The notes: generated by a model not told the origin, from the sequence alone. A stretch of DNA of 64,000 nt from Thalassia testudinum (GCA_037157565.1 JAZHRO010000036.1:20448501-20512500); one strand, 5' to 3'; shown: positions 35,768 through 48,618, numbered from the stretch's first letter. A program made the numbers and translations.

Positions 35768-37404
35768 TGATGAAGCGTGATTTCGTGTGTGACAAGATTT
35801 AACTTAGAAAACTAGTTGTTGTAGTGTGTAGAAATCCATTACCAGATAAAATTTGTAACCAAAACTCGAGGTGAGTCCCATGTCGAACACAGGGAGGCAA
35901 ACATTTGGTTTTGGGGACTTTCAAAAGCATGGGACCAAGGTTGTGACTTTATTTCAAAAAATGTACAGAAGTGATTTAATATTAAACAAACTTAAGGATG
36001 GATCCAAGGATCCTTTGGTTAGCATTGGTGAAGCACGATTTCGTACACGAAAATATTTGAGTTAGAAAACCCATCATTGTAGTGTGTAGAAATCCGCTAC
36101 CAGATAAAATTTATAGCCGAAACTCAAGGTGAGTCCTAGGTCGAACATGGGGAGGCAAATGTTTGGTCTTGAAATCCGTGCTTCGATTTTATTTCTTTTT
36201 ATTATTTTTATGTTTTGTAATTTTATTTTTAATTTTTATAAGGCAAGAGATCAAGTCCAAATAATTTCTATCTAATCTACTTGCAAAGAGAGAGAGAGAG
36301 AAAAAAAAATCACATATACTTTTGAAACAAGTGTTTGCTACAACTATAGATAAGAAAGCAAATAATTACACTAATAAGTGAAACGATAGATAGTGGTGAG
36401 AAGAATCTCCCTCGACAGTCGCTTGGAGGACGGCTTGCTTTGACGATGCCTGGATGAAAGTGGAGAGGAGCGGGATGAAGAAGAACAGCATCGGAGGATA
36501 GAGGGTAGGACTGGATGGCACTGTGGTGAGGATCTACTTCTCAAAGGTGGTGAGAGGACGGCCATAGGATGCTCCATGAATGGGGATGAGAGGCGGGAAA
36601 ATATTGTGGTTTTCTACTCTAAAGGAGCGTCCTGAGCTTGGGACAAGCTCTTTCTAAAGCCTTGGAGGTGGTGAAGGAAAGAAAGGAAGAGATGAAGAAG
36701 AATGGGAGGGATAGGGGTCCTTTTATAGTGAAGGAAAGGATCTGTTTCGTACATAAGACATTTAGTGACAACCATAAACGTCGGTGAAGATCCGCCACAA
36801 GTGTCACTAAAGCTCCAACTCACAAGCCCCATGCACAGTGCTCGTGTCGTGTGCTCTCGCTGGCACTCATTGCCTCTGCATGCTATGCGCTTCGCACGTG
36901 CCCCCTGCTGCGCACCTCCATGCACTACGTGCTCTTTGTTGCTGTGTGCATACGGTGGTGCGTACACACCCATTGGCGACCTAGATAGCGCCACATGGTG
37001 CCATATGGGCTGTCTATCTTCTTTCCTTTGTAGGGGCTGCTACAGAAGTCGAATTGAGTCAATTTTCACGTTGTTGGGCTACGAACGTCGACCCAAATCC
37101 ATCCATGTGGTTGGATTTGTCGTTTGAAGCTCCGAATTACATCACCATGTCCCTTGGCTATTGATCCTCCTCAAACGACATAAGGTTCCACAAGGCTCCG
37201 ATCGTCATCCTAATCGTCAATCCGATTCTCTGAATTAAATCTCCTATCCTGGCCATAAAAGGACATAGTTAACCTAAAATTTATACAGACTACTCTAAAT
37301 GTAGAATGGTGCATGCTATGCAATATTTACAACATGTAATGCATATCTAAGCTTAGGAACATGCATAAATAGGCAGTTTATCCTAATTTAATATGTCCTC
37401 ATCA
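35768..37404 (-). repeat. 5' LTR of element D, with duplicated U5 end
   Basis: Starts (minus strand) TGATGAGGACATATTAAATT at 37404. The U5 end occurs twice: TGATGAAGCGTGATTTCG next to the PBS (35768) and TGAAGCACGATTTCG (about 36029), separated by 148 bp plus a 110-bp segment. Both U5 blocks GTGAGTCC...TCGAACA...GGAGGC are present (about 35871 and 36130). A TATA-like TATAAAAGGACC lies on the minus strand near 36725. Confidence 0.7.
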
Positions 37405-38448
37405 GACTTCTTAGGTTTAAAAATTTAGATTCGATCAATTAAACTCCTAATGAAATCCTTCTGAGCCTCTGAAGAAACTGATTGTCTCGGATTCTATGTA
37501 GCTGGTATGAATAGTACTTGACTTGGTTCTCAATCCAGAAATTTGAATTTCTTTTGAAACTCAAGTGTCAAAGTTATTCACACACACAAAGCCAACAAAA
37601 CCCAAGACCTAAAAACATCTAACTAAATAATTTCCCCTTCCTTAGCCTTGGTGAAAGTTTGAAGTAGTTGATTGGTGTGATTTCCCATCACTGAGAAGGA
37701 GAAAAATGTCTCCTTTGAGGATGCAATAAAATATGTTACTGTCTTGGAGCTACTCTATATCTATATCCATATTAATATATGGAGCATTAAAGTGCATTTT
37801 GTAGCTTAAGTGTCTCGGATGATATTATCTTGAAGTGTTAGAGTGAGAACCTAAGCCCGCTTAGAGCACCCCTTTACATTGCTTTAAGTTTTGGGTTTGT
37901 GAGCTCTTAGGAGGTATCATGGACGGTGCTATCTCGAAGCATCAGAGCCAGAGCGCCTTTGAGGATTTGGTAATGGGAGTGATGATCCTGACACAATTTA
38001 CGTTAGGGTTGATCTGAGGCTGAGCATGGGGGAATAAAACCTTAAAAATAGAAAAAACCACAACCGTACAGAAATAGTCTCCTTTCAAAAATGTTGACCA
38101 ATCACTAGCACTGACACTAGAATTTTCAAGGTTATGCAAATTCTAGATTGATTTCTTAAGTCAAGGAGGTTCTAACTACTAAAATGGTTGATGAGATAAT
38201 TGGAATTAGAAGGGTGAAATTAGTTTAATTATTAGGAAGATACACATATCCTGTTTTATGCTAACTCTTGGATCCAAGGATAAATCCCAATGTTTTATCT
38301 TAAACAAATCCCGTACCTTCCATATTTTTCAATCAACCAAGGTCCTGTAAAAATGTTCTCCTAAAAAACAAAAGAATTAGTCTTCCATAATACCATTTCT
38401 ATGAAACAATTTTGTGAAGGGACTAGCAAAAATATAAGCATGGTGGCG
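37405..38448 (+). mobile_element. 3' UTR of element B, right part, with PPT
   Basis: Non-coding sequence between D and LTR b. It ends with GGGACTAGCAAAAATATAAG and CATGGTGGCG (38419-38448), a degraded PPT. I find no ORF with a domain. Confidence 0.6.
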
Positions 38449-38689
38449 TGATAAACACCAATTTATCATTATTCTTAGGCTAAAAACTATATCTGATTCC
38501 TAGGTTTTCTGCATCGCATTATGGCATCCACTTGCATTTTGGATTTGGGCATGCATTGTTATGTTTTCTTATCATTTCATGTGTTGATATACTTCATTTC
38601 ATTGTCAGGGATGAACATACAGTAGAAATTAAGCAAACCCTAACAAAGTGAAAGGCAGGACATCAAAAAGAAGAAGATAGTAGCTAATG

Positions 38690-39060
38690 CCAACTCAACT
38701 CCAGCTCATGCAGCTCATTTTCAGCTCAATTACTTCAAGCTTGGCTATCGGTTGTGAACTAGCGAGCTCAGCTAGCTAAGGAGTCCATAGGCATCTTAGT
38801 CCGAGCTCATCTTAGCTCCAAGCTAGCTCAGTCAAGCTCTATTAAGCTCAAGGAAGTTCAACTTAGCTCTTCATAGCTACTAGCTCTCAATTAACTAGCT
38901 AGGTTGAGCTATGAAATTCAAAGCAGCTACATCTCAACTCCTTCCTGCTTCCTACAACTCTAGACTAGCTATTGGTAGATCCATGCAGCTCTCCTTAGCT
39001 ACTAGCTAGCTCAAGCAAGCTACGCTAGCTAGCAAGTTCTCCTCCTACATGCCTTCCACC
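38690..39060 (+). repeat. AGCT-rich degenerate repeat in LTR b
   Basis: Dense irregular repeats of CAGCTCA, TTAGCTC and CTAGCTAG. A matching stretch is in LTR a at about 8875-9500. Confidence 0.65.
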
Positions 39061-39304
39061 TAGCTCCCTACTCCACCAAACTCCACCTAAATAGCCCTCC
39101 ATTTTTCCCTCCAAAATACCATAACTACCACCCATAAGCACCCCTTCATTTTTCCTCCAAAGACATCCCCTTCACATCCCTTCATTTCCCTCCAAAAACA
39201 TCCACACACTCCTTCATTTCCCTCCAAAAACACCATAATGACTCTCGTTCCCCTCCTATAAATACCATACCCTACCACCACATAATTCCCATCCTTACTT
39301 AGAC

Positions 39305-39320
39305 ATTCTTGCCACTATAA
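39305..39320 (+). repeat. LINE target-site duplication, left copy
   Basis: ATTCTTGCCACTATAA, exactly repeated at 44423-44438. Confidence 0.92.
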
Positions 39321-39336
39321 CTTTTGAAACAGTGAG

Positions 39337-39365
39337 GATTGCTATCATGAGCCGATAGCAATCCA
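39337..39365 (-). repeat. 3'-end stem-loop of the LINE
   Basis: GGATTGCTATC and GATAGCAATCC form a perfect 11-bp stem with a 7-nt loop, 16 bp from the 3' end of the element. Some LINEs require such a 3' structure for recognition by their RT. Confidence 0.8.
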
Positions 39366-39434
39366 GAGGGTAGTATATTCCTTTTCAAAAAAGTATTACA
39401 AAAGAGATGCCCAACTATGTATGAGAGACCAGCA

Positions 39435-42400
39435 CTACTTTACAATGTTCTCACATCTCACCGGTCTCTCCTGAAAAAGCTTATCATTACGTGCCCTCCA
39501 CACACACCACAGAATGTCTACCATAGCCCCCAATGGCCGACTAGGACTGATGAACCCCTGCCATAGAGAATCCCATGAAGGGAGGGGTTCTAAGCATACC
39601 ATCCTCCAAATCTTGTCGATGACCAAGCAAGAGGAAAAGATGTGTGTTGCACTATCAGATTGTAAACCACAAAGAGGGCAGGCATTCAGAACAGTCCCCA
39701 TCCTTCTGTGCCTCAGATCACCAGTGATCAAACCTTCCCGTCTGCACAGCCATAGGAATATCTGAACCTTCAAAGGAACTCTCAAGAGCCAAATCTTTCT
39801 GTCAACAGGATCCCATTCCACCTCACTATTGGATCTAATAACTTTCTCATATGCCTATTGCATTGAGAAGATACCCTGCCAGCCGTATGTATTTGTCGCA
39901 TTTCTCACAAGATCATTTGCTGCAGATTAGCCATCATGTTCTGCCTCTCCTCCCACAAACGAGTGCCTGATCTACACTGCTATAGCCCTTCCAGCCGCCA
40001 GCAGCCCTCTGCATTAGACCACAGACTACTAACTATGGCATCCTTGTCTACAGCAGCATCATACACTCTCGGGTAGGTCTCTTTCAGGAGGCCCAAGTCA
40101 GACCACCGCTCGTTCCACATGCTGAAACTTCTGCCATTTTCGAGCTTAGGCTACAGCAAGTGCCAATAGCTGTCGATTGCAGAGACCACTGATCGCCAAA
40201 AAGGGAAACGTTTCTTCGGTTGAAGCCTTAGTAGACTGCTGTTCAATCCCCCATAGCTATCCCTGATCAGATCCTCCATCAACCCCTCCTTGCAGTCCAA
40301 AATCCTGATGGCCCATTTCATCAATAAGGCCTCGTGGAATTCTTTGAGTGCTTTAATTCCCATCCCACCAATCTCCTTAGGCCTACAGATATTGCTTCAT
40401 TTGATGAGCTGCATGAAACCACCCTCATGACCTACTCCTTCCCAGAAGAATCTCTTCCTCATAACATCCAATCTATTCCAAATACATTTAGGGGCTCTAA
40501 ATATGCTAAAGTAGAAGACCGGTATGGTTGTAATGACCGAATTGAGCAGGATTAGTCTTCCACCCTTAGAAAAGAATTTACTACTCCAACCTTTTAGCTT
40601 TCCAGAAACCTTCTCAAACAAGACATTCCAATCTGATTTTTTCAATTTTGTAGCCCTCAGTGGTAATCCTAGGTACCTCAGTGGCAGTTTAGTACAAGGT
40701 GACCCCAATGTACCCTCCAAATCCATCTGCTCCTGCTCATTCATGCCAAAACAAATCAAAACAGACTTATCCTTATTCAAACATAAGCCTGAAATATCGC
40801 CAAATATCTTTACCAATAACCCCAAAGCATGTGCCTCAGACTTGGACCATTCCACAAAGAACACCGTGTCATCTGCATATTGCAAAATGGGGGCTAGATT
40901 TCTCCTGTTAGATAATTAGTACCCTTTAATTATACCCACCTCAGCAAAGTTGCAAGCATACCTTGCCAGCCCATCCACCACAAGGTTGAAGACCAATGGG
41001 GCTAGAGGACATCGTTGTCTAACCCCATGCTAAGGCTAGATCCAGGCTCCACAAGGTTTCCATTGACCAAAGGAGAAAATGAAGCAGTAGTGATACAACG
41101 TTTCGTCCATTGGATCCAAAGTAGGGGGAAACCTCTTCTTCTAAAAACCTCCCATAGATACGGCCAAGAGATCAAATCATAGGATTTCTGGAAATCAACT
41201 TTCCACATGAATGCCTTGCATTTCCTTCGATGCCATCCATTAACCATTTCCTGAGCCAAAATAAAGGATTCTTGAAATGATCTGTTGGGCAAGAATGCAG
41301 CTTGTATCGGATGAATCAGGTCCTGTAGAACAATTCTCAGCCTATTAGCCAAAATCTTCCTGATGATAAGGTAGATGGAGTTTGAAAGGGAAACCGACCT
41401 GAAATCTGAAAAATGTTCTGCTCCCATTGATTTAGGCAAGAGAAAAAGATAGGACTTGTCAATCCTCTCAAACCCAGCATTCCCACCTCAAATTCTCTGA
41501 TAACATCCATCACTTCCTTGCCCACCACATTCCACATCTCTTTGTAAAAGAACACTTGTATTCCATCAGGGCCCGGGGAACCTTCCATATTTAATTCTCT
41601 GATTGCCTGTAGGGTCTCCTGCTCAATAATGAGTGCAGTCAGTTGCTCGGCCTGTTCACTCGTCACCCTAGGACCATCACTTCCTGCCATTCTCCATTTC
41701 CCCCTCTTAACTGCCCGAGATGCCTCTCTAAAATACTTAATGGCTTGAGATTTAATCTCCTGATCAGAAAAGACCCTATGTCCATCACAGAGAATAGAGG
41801 AAATAAGGTTGACACGCCTCTGAGAGCTAGCCGCAAGATGGAAAATTTTCGTATTGGCATTTCCCTCCTTAAGCCATAGCTACCTGGATCTCTCCCTCCA
41901 ATTGATTTCTTGTTTGAGGTCTTCATCCAGTATCGCACCCTGCCACATTTTCCTTTTAGCCAACTCTTCCTCAGATAAAGGGCCAGCTGCTTCTTTAGAG
42001 TCTAGCTCCTAAATTTTACTCAGAGCTTCCCTTCTCCACTGTTCCCTCATCAGGCTAACAGTAGATCCATACTCTTTTAAGACAATGCGCAAATCAGCCA
42101 GCTTGGTTGCCAATCTAGCAGTAGCAGACCCCTCCACCTTTTTAGCTCTCCACCAAGAGCTGATCATCTGACAAAAGCCTGGTTCATTTAGCCAAGATCA
42201 TTTCAGTTTGAAATAGGAACCAACATGGGTTTCTTCCCCACTGTCCCACGCCAAAGGGGTGTGATCAGAAAAAGGTCGGCTCAATCCACTCACTTTCGAC
42301 AACTGGAATCTTTAAAGGATGTCCACATTCCCAAAAAATCTATCAAGTCTGGATGCCAGCCCATTTCCATTACTCCAAGTAAACTCCACACCAGAGGATG

Positions 42401-42928
42401 GATACTCACACAAATGCAGAGACTGAACCATCATCTGGAATCCAATAGCCGAACTGTCTGTGCTACCATTGGGCCTGTCTGCCCCTGTTAACACCCAATT
42501 AAATTTCCCACCCGTCAGCCACATTCCCCCTGGACCAATTCAGCCACTGCAGACCACTCCTCCCACAGCTCCTACCTGGTAGATGCAACACAAGGTCCAT
42601 ACACCCTACTAATCCAGATACACTCCTGCCCCTGGTGAGTCTAGAATTTGCATGTCAGCATATGTTTGGCTTTGTGAATTTCCAAGCACTGAGCCTACCT
42701 CTTCCTCCACCAGATAGCGATGCCCCCCAACCTCCCAAGTGCATCAGTCTGCACACACTCGTTCATCCCTGAAGCTAGCAAGTCAGATCAAAGCCTATTA
42801 GAATTACTTTCAATGTGTGTCTCTTGAATGAGCGCAAAGTCAATTCCCCATTCTCTCAAATATCTCATCAGAGACACCCTCCGGCTTTTGTCGCACAACC
42901 CACGCATGTTCCAAGTGAGGATTCTCAT
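39435..42928 (-). pseudogene. LINE ORF2: endonuclease, reverse transcriptase, zf-RVT
   Basis: Would nick the target DNA and copy the LINE RNA at the nick. Start chosen at ATG 42928, since MRILTWNMRGL is the usual APE endonuclease beginning. APE blocks follow: FALIQETH (about 42830) and GKFNWVLTGADRP...FTWSNG (about 42500-42360). The RT has SPGPDGIQVFFYKEMW (about 41580), the block around DFRSVSLSNSIYLIIRKILANRL (about 41400), VDFQKSYDLISW and the catalytic QYADDTVFF (about 40880). The end is a zf-RVT zinc region: KVQIFLWL, CPLCGLQSDSATHIFSSC and WRARND. Segments lie in all three frames, with several frameshifts and stops. YADD is intact. Confidence 0.9.
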
Positions 42929-43143
42929 CTATCCTCATTGGGTCCCTCCCTCCTGAGGGTTTGGCATTTTCATACTTGCATAACTTTCGCATCCTCGTCT
43001 TCATCCATCAGAATGATAGCCTTTGATTTTCTCTGTTGGAGGCTATACGGTGATCTGCCCTTACCAGTCTTTGCACAAGAACCACCTTCACATTTAGGGT
43101 CTTCCTTCTCTTGCAGGTCCTATTTATCTTTTAGAGATTTAGG

Positions 43144-44373
43144 CTATGTGTCATGACCTCCCTGTTCCTCAGAATCCATACCACCTGACAACACATCCCC
43201 TGCCACTGTGGATGTTGGTCCTGCCATTTCCCCACAGTCCGATTCCACCTTTTCTTCATTCTGAATCACCCCTGTCTCCCTGACACAGAAGTCCTTACGA
43301 TTCTCGACAATTAGGGATTCATCACCATGAACCGTGTACAACTCCTGACCATTCACTTCCTCATCAGCTGTAGGTCCAGACGACTTAAGTTGCTTTGCTA
43401 TAGTATCACCCACCAAGAGCCTCAGCCTCAGCATCTAGGAGCTCCCACCACACCTCAAAATCAGACTATCAGGTATAGAGCCAGCGATGAATACATCGAC
43501 CATCACATTCAGCAGACGCCCATACCCCTCTAGCAGTCTGATAACCGCATCCTCGGCCACTGATGCAAAGCCTGAGATCATCGATGTTACAACCTCCTTC
43601 GACCTCAGATGCAAAGGCAGTCCCTCGATCTCAAGTTTTCCCGACCTGAGCCCCACTCTCTGGGGTGGTCTCTTCGGCAAGGCTCCATCAAAGGGAGAAA
43701 CCAGTCTCCAGATCACTGTGAAGCCATCGTTACAGGATATCTGAAACCACAGCTTCTTGACATCCCCCATAACCAAACCAAAGAGTACAAAACATGTATT
43801 TGACAGAAATGACACCTGCCAGGAGTTGGTCGAGAGGGAAAGAGAGTTTACAAGGATGCAAACATTCTCCGCCGTTGGTCTTCCAGACATAACCTCCCCA
43901 ACCAGAGCACCACGCAAGGCCATCTCTGCAGCTTTGATGTTATCCATCATGGGAACCTCCACATCAGCCATAAGCCCTCCTGGTTTGCGTAGAGATGGGG
44001 GTGGAGGCAGTATCTGCATAACCCCAGAATTCAAATTTCTAAAGCGCGGGAAGTGCCATGCACTCATCTGTCCCCTCAAACCCTGACACGAATCCCTTTT
44101 GTGACCGAATCTCCTGCATCCCAAGCACACCACGGGAGATCAGCAGGTGGCCGCCATATGTCCCTGCCGTCGGCAGTGGAAACAAATAATCTTGCCGAGC
44201 CATTTTGTTCCCCTTCTATCAGACCACCTTGCCTTCATCCCCCTTTTGTCGTAATCACCAGAATCCCTCTGCTCCTTCCTCCTCCAAACCTTCGACCTCC
44301 AAGTATGCCATCCTTCACCCTCCCTACTCCCACCAGCCGTCGCCCCTGAATCGCCTGCCGTCGAAAATGACAT
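43144..44373 (-). pseudogene. LINE ORF1: CCHC nucleic-acid-binding protein
   Basis: RNA-binding chaperone of the LINE particle. Start ATG 44373 (MSFSTAGDSG). After a Gly/Arg-rich N-terminus come two zinc knuckles, CFHCRRQGHMAATC and CLGCRRFGHKRDSC (both CX2CX4HX4C), then a DUF4283-like domain with LEIEGLPLHLRSKEVV (about 43640). One frame covers the whole ORF (about 410 codons), broken by only two stops: TGA at 44140 between the knuckles, probably from CGA, and TAG at 43435. The acidic tail runs to 43144. Confidence 0.85.
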
Positions 44374-44422
44374 GCTCTCTCCTCTTTTCCGTTCAAATTT
44401 CCTTGGCTTTTGAATCTGTTGT

Positions 44423-44438
44423 ATTCTTGCCACTATAA
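44423..44438 (+). repeat. LINE target-site duplication, right copy
   Basis: Perfect match to 39305-39320; LTR b sequence continues after it. Confidence 0.92.
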
Positions 44439-45192
44439 TACAACTACAACCATCATTTGAAGATAAGTGTGGTGGAATCAAGAGGGATATCCCAATCCCT
44501 TTTTATATCTACTTCTACTTCAATCTATCATGGAGAGGAGGTGGATGTTCACCACCTTGGAGGAGCTAGAGGGAGGAACACTTCGAGGAAGAAGAATAAG
44601 CCTTCTTTAGGTCCAGGAGCAGCCACACTTGGAGCAAGGGTGACTTCATCTCTTGGGGGAATTTTCTATCTTCTTTTTCTTTGTATTTATTTTTGGTACT
44701 AATAGAATTCCTCAATTTGGTGATTAATTGTGTGAAATTCCTCCACACAAATGAGCTCCCCAAGTCCTTGTAGAAAACATATTTTCTAAATCAATTTCCA
44801 GTGCTTTTCATTATTTTTATGTCTCTTAGTTCAAGCTTTGGTTAGTAGCTTTAGTGCACTTCACTCTACCTTTTTAATTACCCTAGACACGCTTGTTTAG
44901 GGTGAGCTTAGAAAGGTAGGATTTAATTCTCTGTAATTAGTTAGGTGTAGTTCACATTTCATTGCCCCAAATTTGAAAATCCTAAAAATGATAAATTCAC
45001 AAAAAACAAAAGAAAAAGGAAAAGAGTATTTGAGAGAGTTAGAGAAATAGTTTAATTAGCCAGTATTGCCTCCTTAGATGACCTTAGATACCCCCACTAT
45101 CTAGGTTTATAAATTTAAAATTTGGTTGAATTTTACGCATTGGAATGACATTGATTCGCATATCTTCATCAAACTGCATATTTTTCGCATCT

Positions 45193-45340
45193 TTAGACAC
45201 CACTTTTTGAGAGATTACATTCCAACAAATGAAATCAACTTAGAATTTGCACAAACAAATAATCAATTAATTGATATATTTACAAAACTTTTACCAAATT
45301 TGGTTTATCACGACTGTAAGAACTAAAAGAAAAATCTTGA
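45193..45340 (+). pseudogene. C-terminal end of a Ty1/copia RNase H
   Basis: Reads RHHFLRDYIPTNEINLEFAQ then TNNQLIDIFTKLL, the conserved end of copia RNase H (RHHFxRD ... ADIFTK). It is truncated on the left by insertion of element B. It marks the outermost host element, a plus-strand copia retrotransposon whose 3' region appears at 54613-61082. Confidence 0.8.
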
Positions 45341-45407
45341 AAAACCTTATTTTATCATATTGATCGACTAAAATAAGAATTTTAATCGATCAATTGATGT
45401 TAATCAA

Positions 45408-47157
45408 TGTCGAGGCGTGTTTCGCGAATTAAAATGAGGGTTTGGAAGACCCATCGTCGTAGCTCGCAAAACACGTCTATCAGATAAAATTTCTAATCAA
45501 AACTCGAAAAGTGAGTCCTGGGTCGAACACAGGGAGGCGAACATTTGGTTTTGAAAAATTCGCGTTTCGCTTTTATTTGTTTTTGTTGTTTCTATCTTTT
45601 ATAATTTTTTTGGTATTTCTAATAGGGCAAGAAATCAAGTTAATGAAATCTAGGTAATCTACTTACAAAATAAAAAGAGAGAGTCAAAGAGAGAGAGAGA
45701 GAGGGAAGAAGAATCATCTATTTATGAATAAATGTTTGTTACAACTATGAAAGCGGAAAAACTACACTACGAAAGCAAAAAAGAGATAGGGGTGAGAGGA
45801 AATCTCCTGAATCAGCTGTTCAGCAAGATGATGGCGCCTGGCAGAAGCTTGGATGAAGAAGGTGAGATGCAGGATGACAGAGGTGAGATGCAGGAGGACA
45901 CCAGGTAGAGGAATGCTTCACCGAGGCTCTAGAATGGACGTGAGGAGATGAAGGTGATCTTCTACCGGAATGGAGGTGGGAGGATGGCTCCAAGGCAACC
46001 TATGAAGGTGGTGGGATGAAGGATGAATATTTGGTGGGAAATAGGAATACTACACTAATAGGAGGCCTTTGGAGCTTGAGAGTAAGCTCTAATGGAGCTT
46101 TGGTAGGGTACTAGAGCTTAGGAGTAGGTGGGAATAGATTAGGTAGAGATGAAGAGGAATGGGGGTATAAGGGTGTTTATATAGTGGAGGGAAGAAGAAA
46201 TTCATGTAGACGGATGTAGTGACTGATACATGCATCACTAAAGACCCCTACAGCTATCATTGAAGATCGTGCCCCATCGCTCACGACCGCAGTTGTCCTT
46301 GAGCCTACAAGCAATTAGTGACGGCTGTAAGCGTCACTAGCAGTCAGCCCAAGTTGTCGCTATTGTCACCAACTTACGCTCACGCACGCTCATGCTTGGA
46401 TCAGGTGTGAACCATTGGCAGCTGTTGGATCAAAGGCAGATGGTTGAGATGGTGTGGAGATCTCGCATTTAGATCGCATGCTCGTTGGCACGTCAGATTG
46501 GGCGTCAGTTGGCACGTGATCGAGTGCGTGCACATTGCGCGGGTTTGATTGCACCACATCGCCTCCCTCTCTACCGCTTGATGGCCATCCAAAAGGCATA
46601 ATTTGATTGTGACCGCACTCTTGAGAAAGCCTCCCCCCACCGCGACTCGAATTGAAGCTCGTGATTTGCGAGCACTCTCCTCACCGCTACGCCAAAGCCA
46701 TGGTTTGTTGAGTGGAGGGTGGTGCAGTCGCATGGTGTAGAGCACCCCTCAGTCGTTTAATTGAGATCCAACAGCTGAGATATCTCCATGCATGTGGCTG
46801 GGGCAGTTGTTGTTCATGTTGGGCGGTTTGGATGGTGCCATGTGGCACCATCTGGACCGTCCATCTTCTTCTTCTTGTAGAGGGTGCTACAGAGCTTTGA
46901 TCGAGGTGATTTTCTCAATGATAGACTGCAATCGTTGCTCTAGATTCATCCGTATGGTCAGATTCTTCATTTGAAGCCTATAAAGATGTTGCATTACCTA
47001 CTGGCCATATAAAATGGAAGAATTAATGTATATAATGCACAACTATCCTAAATGTCATGCAATGGTTGGTATGAAGTATTTATAACATGGTATGCAATCC
47101 TAAGCCTAGGAACTATCATAAATAAGCATTTTATCATGAATTCATTTGTGTTTATCA
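45408..47157 (-). repeat. 3' LTR of element E
   Basis: Starts (minus) TGATAAACACAAATGAATTC at 47157. It matches the 5' LTR throughout, for example GGAAATCTCCTGAAT (45807 and 53256). It holds two TAGTGAC...GTCACTA palindromes (46218-46243, 46314-46340) and a TATA-like CTATATAAACACC (minus, about 46190-46178). Confidence 0.8.
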
Positions 47158-48600
47158 TACCTGCATGCTTACTTTTTGCTAGTCCCTAGCAAACCTAAAT
47201 GCTATGTATAAAAGTATAATCAGGATTTGATTACTTAGGAAAAATTTGTCAATTGCTTTAGAAAATATCAACCCCAAGACCTAATTACTAAAACTTAACA
47301 GTACCTGGGTGTCTACCAGAATGCAGACCACCCAAGCCCTCGCCTTTTTTGAAAAGAGAAGATACACAAACTTTTTATTTTTCTTCTTTTCTAATTTTTT
47401 TGTACTTTTGGAGTTTGAGAGTTTCGGGATAACTTTTTACGGCTACCCGACCTACCCAAGACTCGAAAAGGATTCTAAGTGCTAATCATCTAGTGAAAAG
47501 AGTGAAAGACTCACTATGCGATCATTAACATAGACTTCGAGTTTCTACGACCCTAGGTGACCTTGCCTAGAGGTTTATCTTTTCGAATGGTAGCTCTCTC
47601 CCTACTTTTATTTATAGGGTCAACACAAGGGAGAACCCAGTGTATATCTCCCCGATTTATGCTACTTCCCCGCTTCTTCCCTAAGTGTTTTGGGAATTAT
47701 TGTGCATTTTTGTTTGCTAGGCTTCGGACTACTGGCCCATGGGTTGTTACCCACGGTAACTTACCGGCCATACTCATGCGGTGAAGTGTGGTTTTACTTG
47801 TTTATTTTTTTTATCTTCTCTATTTTCTTTCTCTTTTTTTTTCTAAGTAGGTGGCTTCCTTGATTTAAGATTTACCTAAAGGCAGTATGAAGAAAATGGT
47901 CTTGCAGCTGGGCTCTGGACAATCAGCCGATGAGCTGTTACCACAGACAACTTGCCTGCCATACCACCCTAGATAGTTCATTAGCTACCCAATTTTTCAA
48001 GAAACCATCGAAAAGTGAGTCGGTGCAAATAGTGTGTAGATACTTAGACTTAAAATCCCCTCAAATCGGAGGGTGGGTTGATAAGTCATGTACTTATCAT
48101 CCCAATTTATTCACCAGATTAAAGATGAATTTGAATTGGCGAGGACTCGAGACTAAGTCCACATTTGAGTGGACACCCAGGCTAATCAAGCCCAAAGACC
48201 TGAAGAGTCTTAGTATTCAGGTCCCAAAGTTTCAATTCCTAAGGTTTGCAACTCCTAATGCCTAAGTTCTCGTCTCCTAATTCTCTCTTTCTTTCTTTAT
48301 TTTAAGATGAAAAATAGGAAATTACTGTTACGGCTGACAAAAAGATTCATAAGAAATATCCACCCCCTATGCTTAGCTAATGCAATGTCCTCATTATTAA
48401 AAATGAAAGCATGCAAGAGAGTAGAAGTGGAAGAATAGCACCTGGTTTCCACGAGATTCTGGTCAGCTCAAAACAGTCTTTACACGTGCTGAGTTTAGTG
48501 CCTTCAGCTAGGCAAGGTCCTCAATAAAAAATAACAAACATTGAGGATATAATAACACAATTTCCTGGCCCCTAGATTTGGGTCCCAGAGAGTAAAAATG
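47158..48600 (-). other. 3' UTR of element E
   Basis: Internal PPT-like tract (48396-48358), twin modules (47960-47906 and 47769-47716), PPT context TTGCTAGTCCC reversed next to 47158. The plus-strand ORFs here lie in this UTR and have no domain. Confidence 0.72.
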
Positions 48601-48618
48601 AGCTTGCCGAAGAGATGA

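Larger units (their letters stand above)
30331..37404 (-). mobile_element. Element D: non-autonomous gypsy-type LTR element
   Basis: Minus-strand element of about 7.1 kb: 5' LTR at right (35768-37404), PBS 35747-35764, leader, one broken ORF (34545-33467), 3' UTR (33300-31888), 3' LTR at left (30331-31887). No gag core, protease, RT or integrase is seen. GACTT follows the right end (37405-37409) and also stands at 30331-30335, which may be the TSD. D shares leader and 3' UTR sequence with E, and PBS type and 3' UTR modules with A and E, so it was probably moved by an Athila-type helper. Confidence 0.75.
39321..44422 (-). mobile_element. Full-length L1-type LINE
   Basis: A 5,102-bp non-LTR retrotransposon inserted in LTR b, bounded by a perfect 16-bp TSD, typical of target-primed reverse transcription. 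Minus-strand order: 5' UTR (about 49 nt), ORF1 (44373-43144), ORF2 with endonuclease, RT and zf-RVT (42928-39435), 3' UTR ending in a stem-loop (39365-39337). The right edge is complete, so it was full length on insertion. Both ORFs are now broken. It ends in CAAAAG rather than a long poly(A). Confidence 0.92.
38449..45192 (+). mobile_element. 3' LTR b of element B, interrupted by a LINE
   Basis: Starts TGATAAACACC just after the PPT. The LTR is 38449-39320 plus 44439 to about 45192. It is the same family as LTR a: an AGCT-rich stretch at 38690-39060, a TATA-like CTATAAATACC at 39257, and a U5 with AATTACCCTAGACACGC and GTATTGCCTCCTTAGATGAC. Its right border was set by alignment with LTRs a and c; copia RNase H sequence begins right after. 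Confidence 0.65.
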
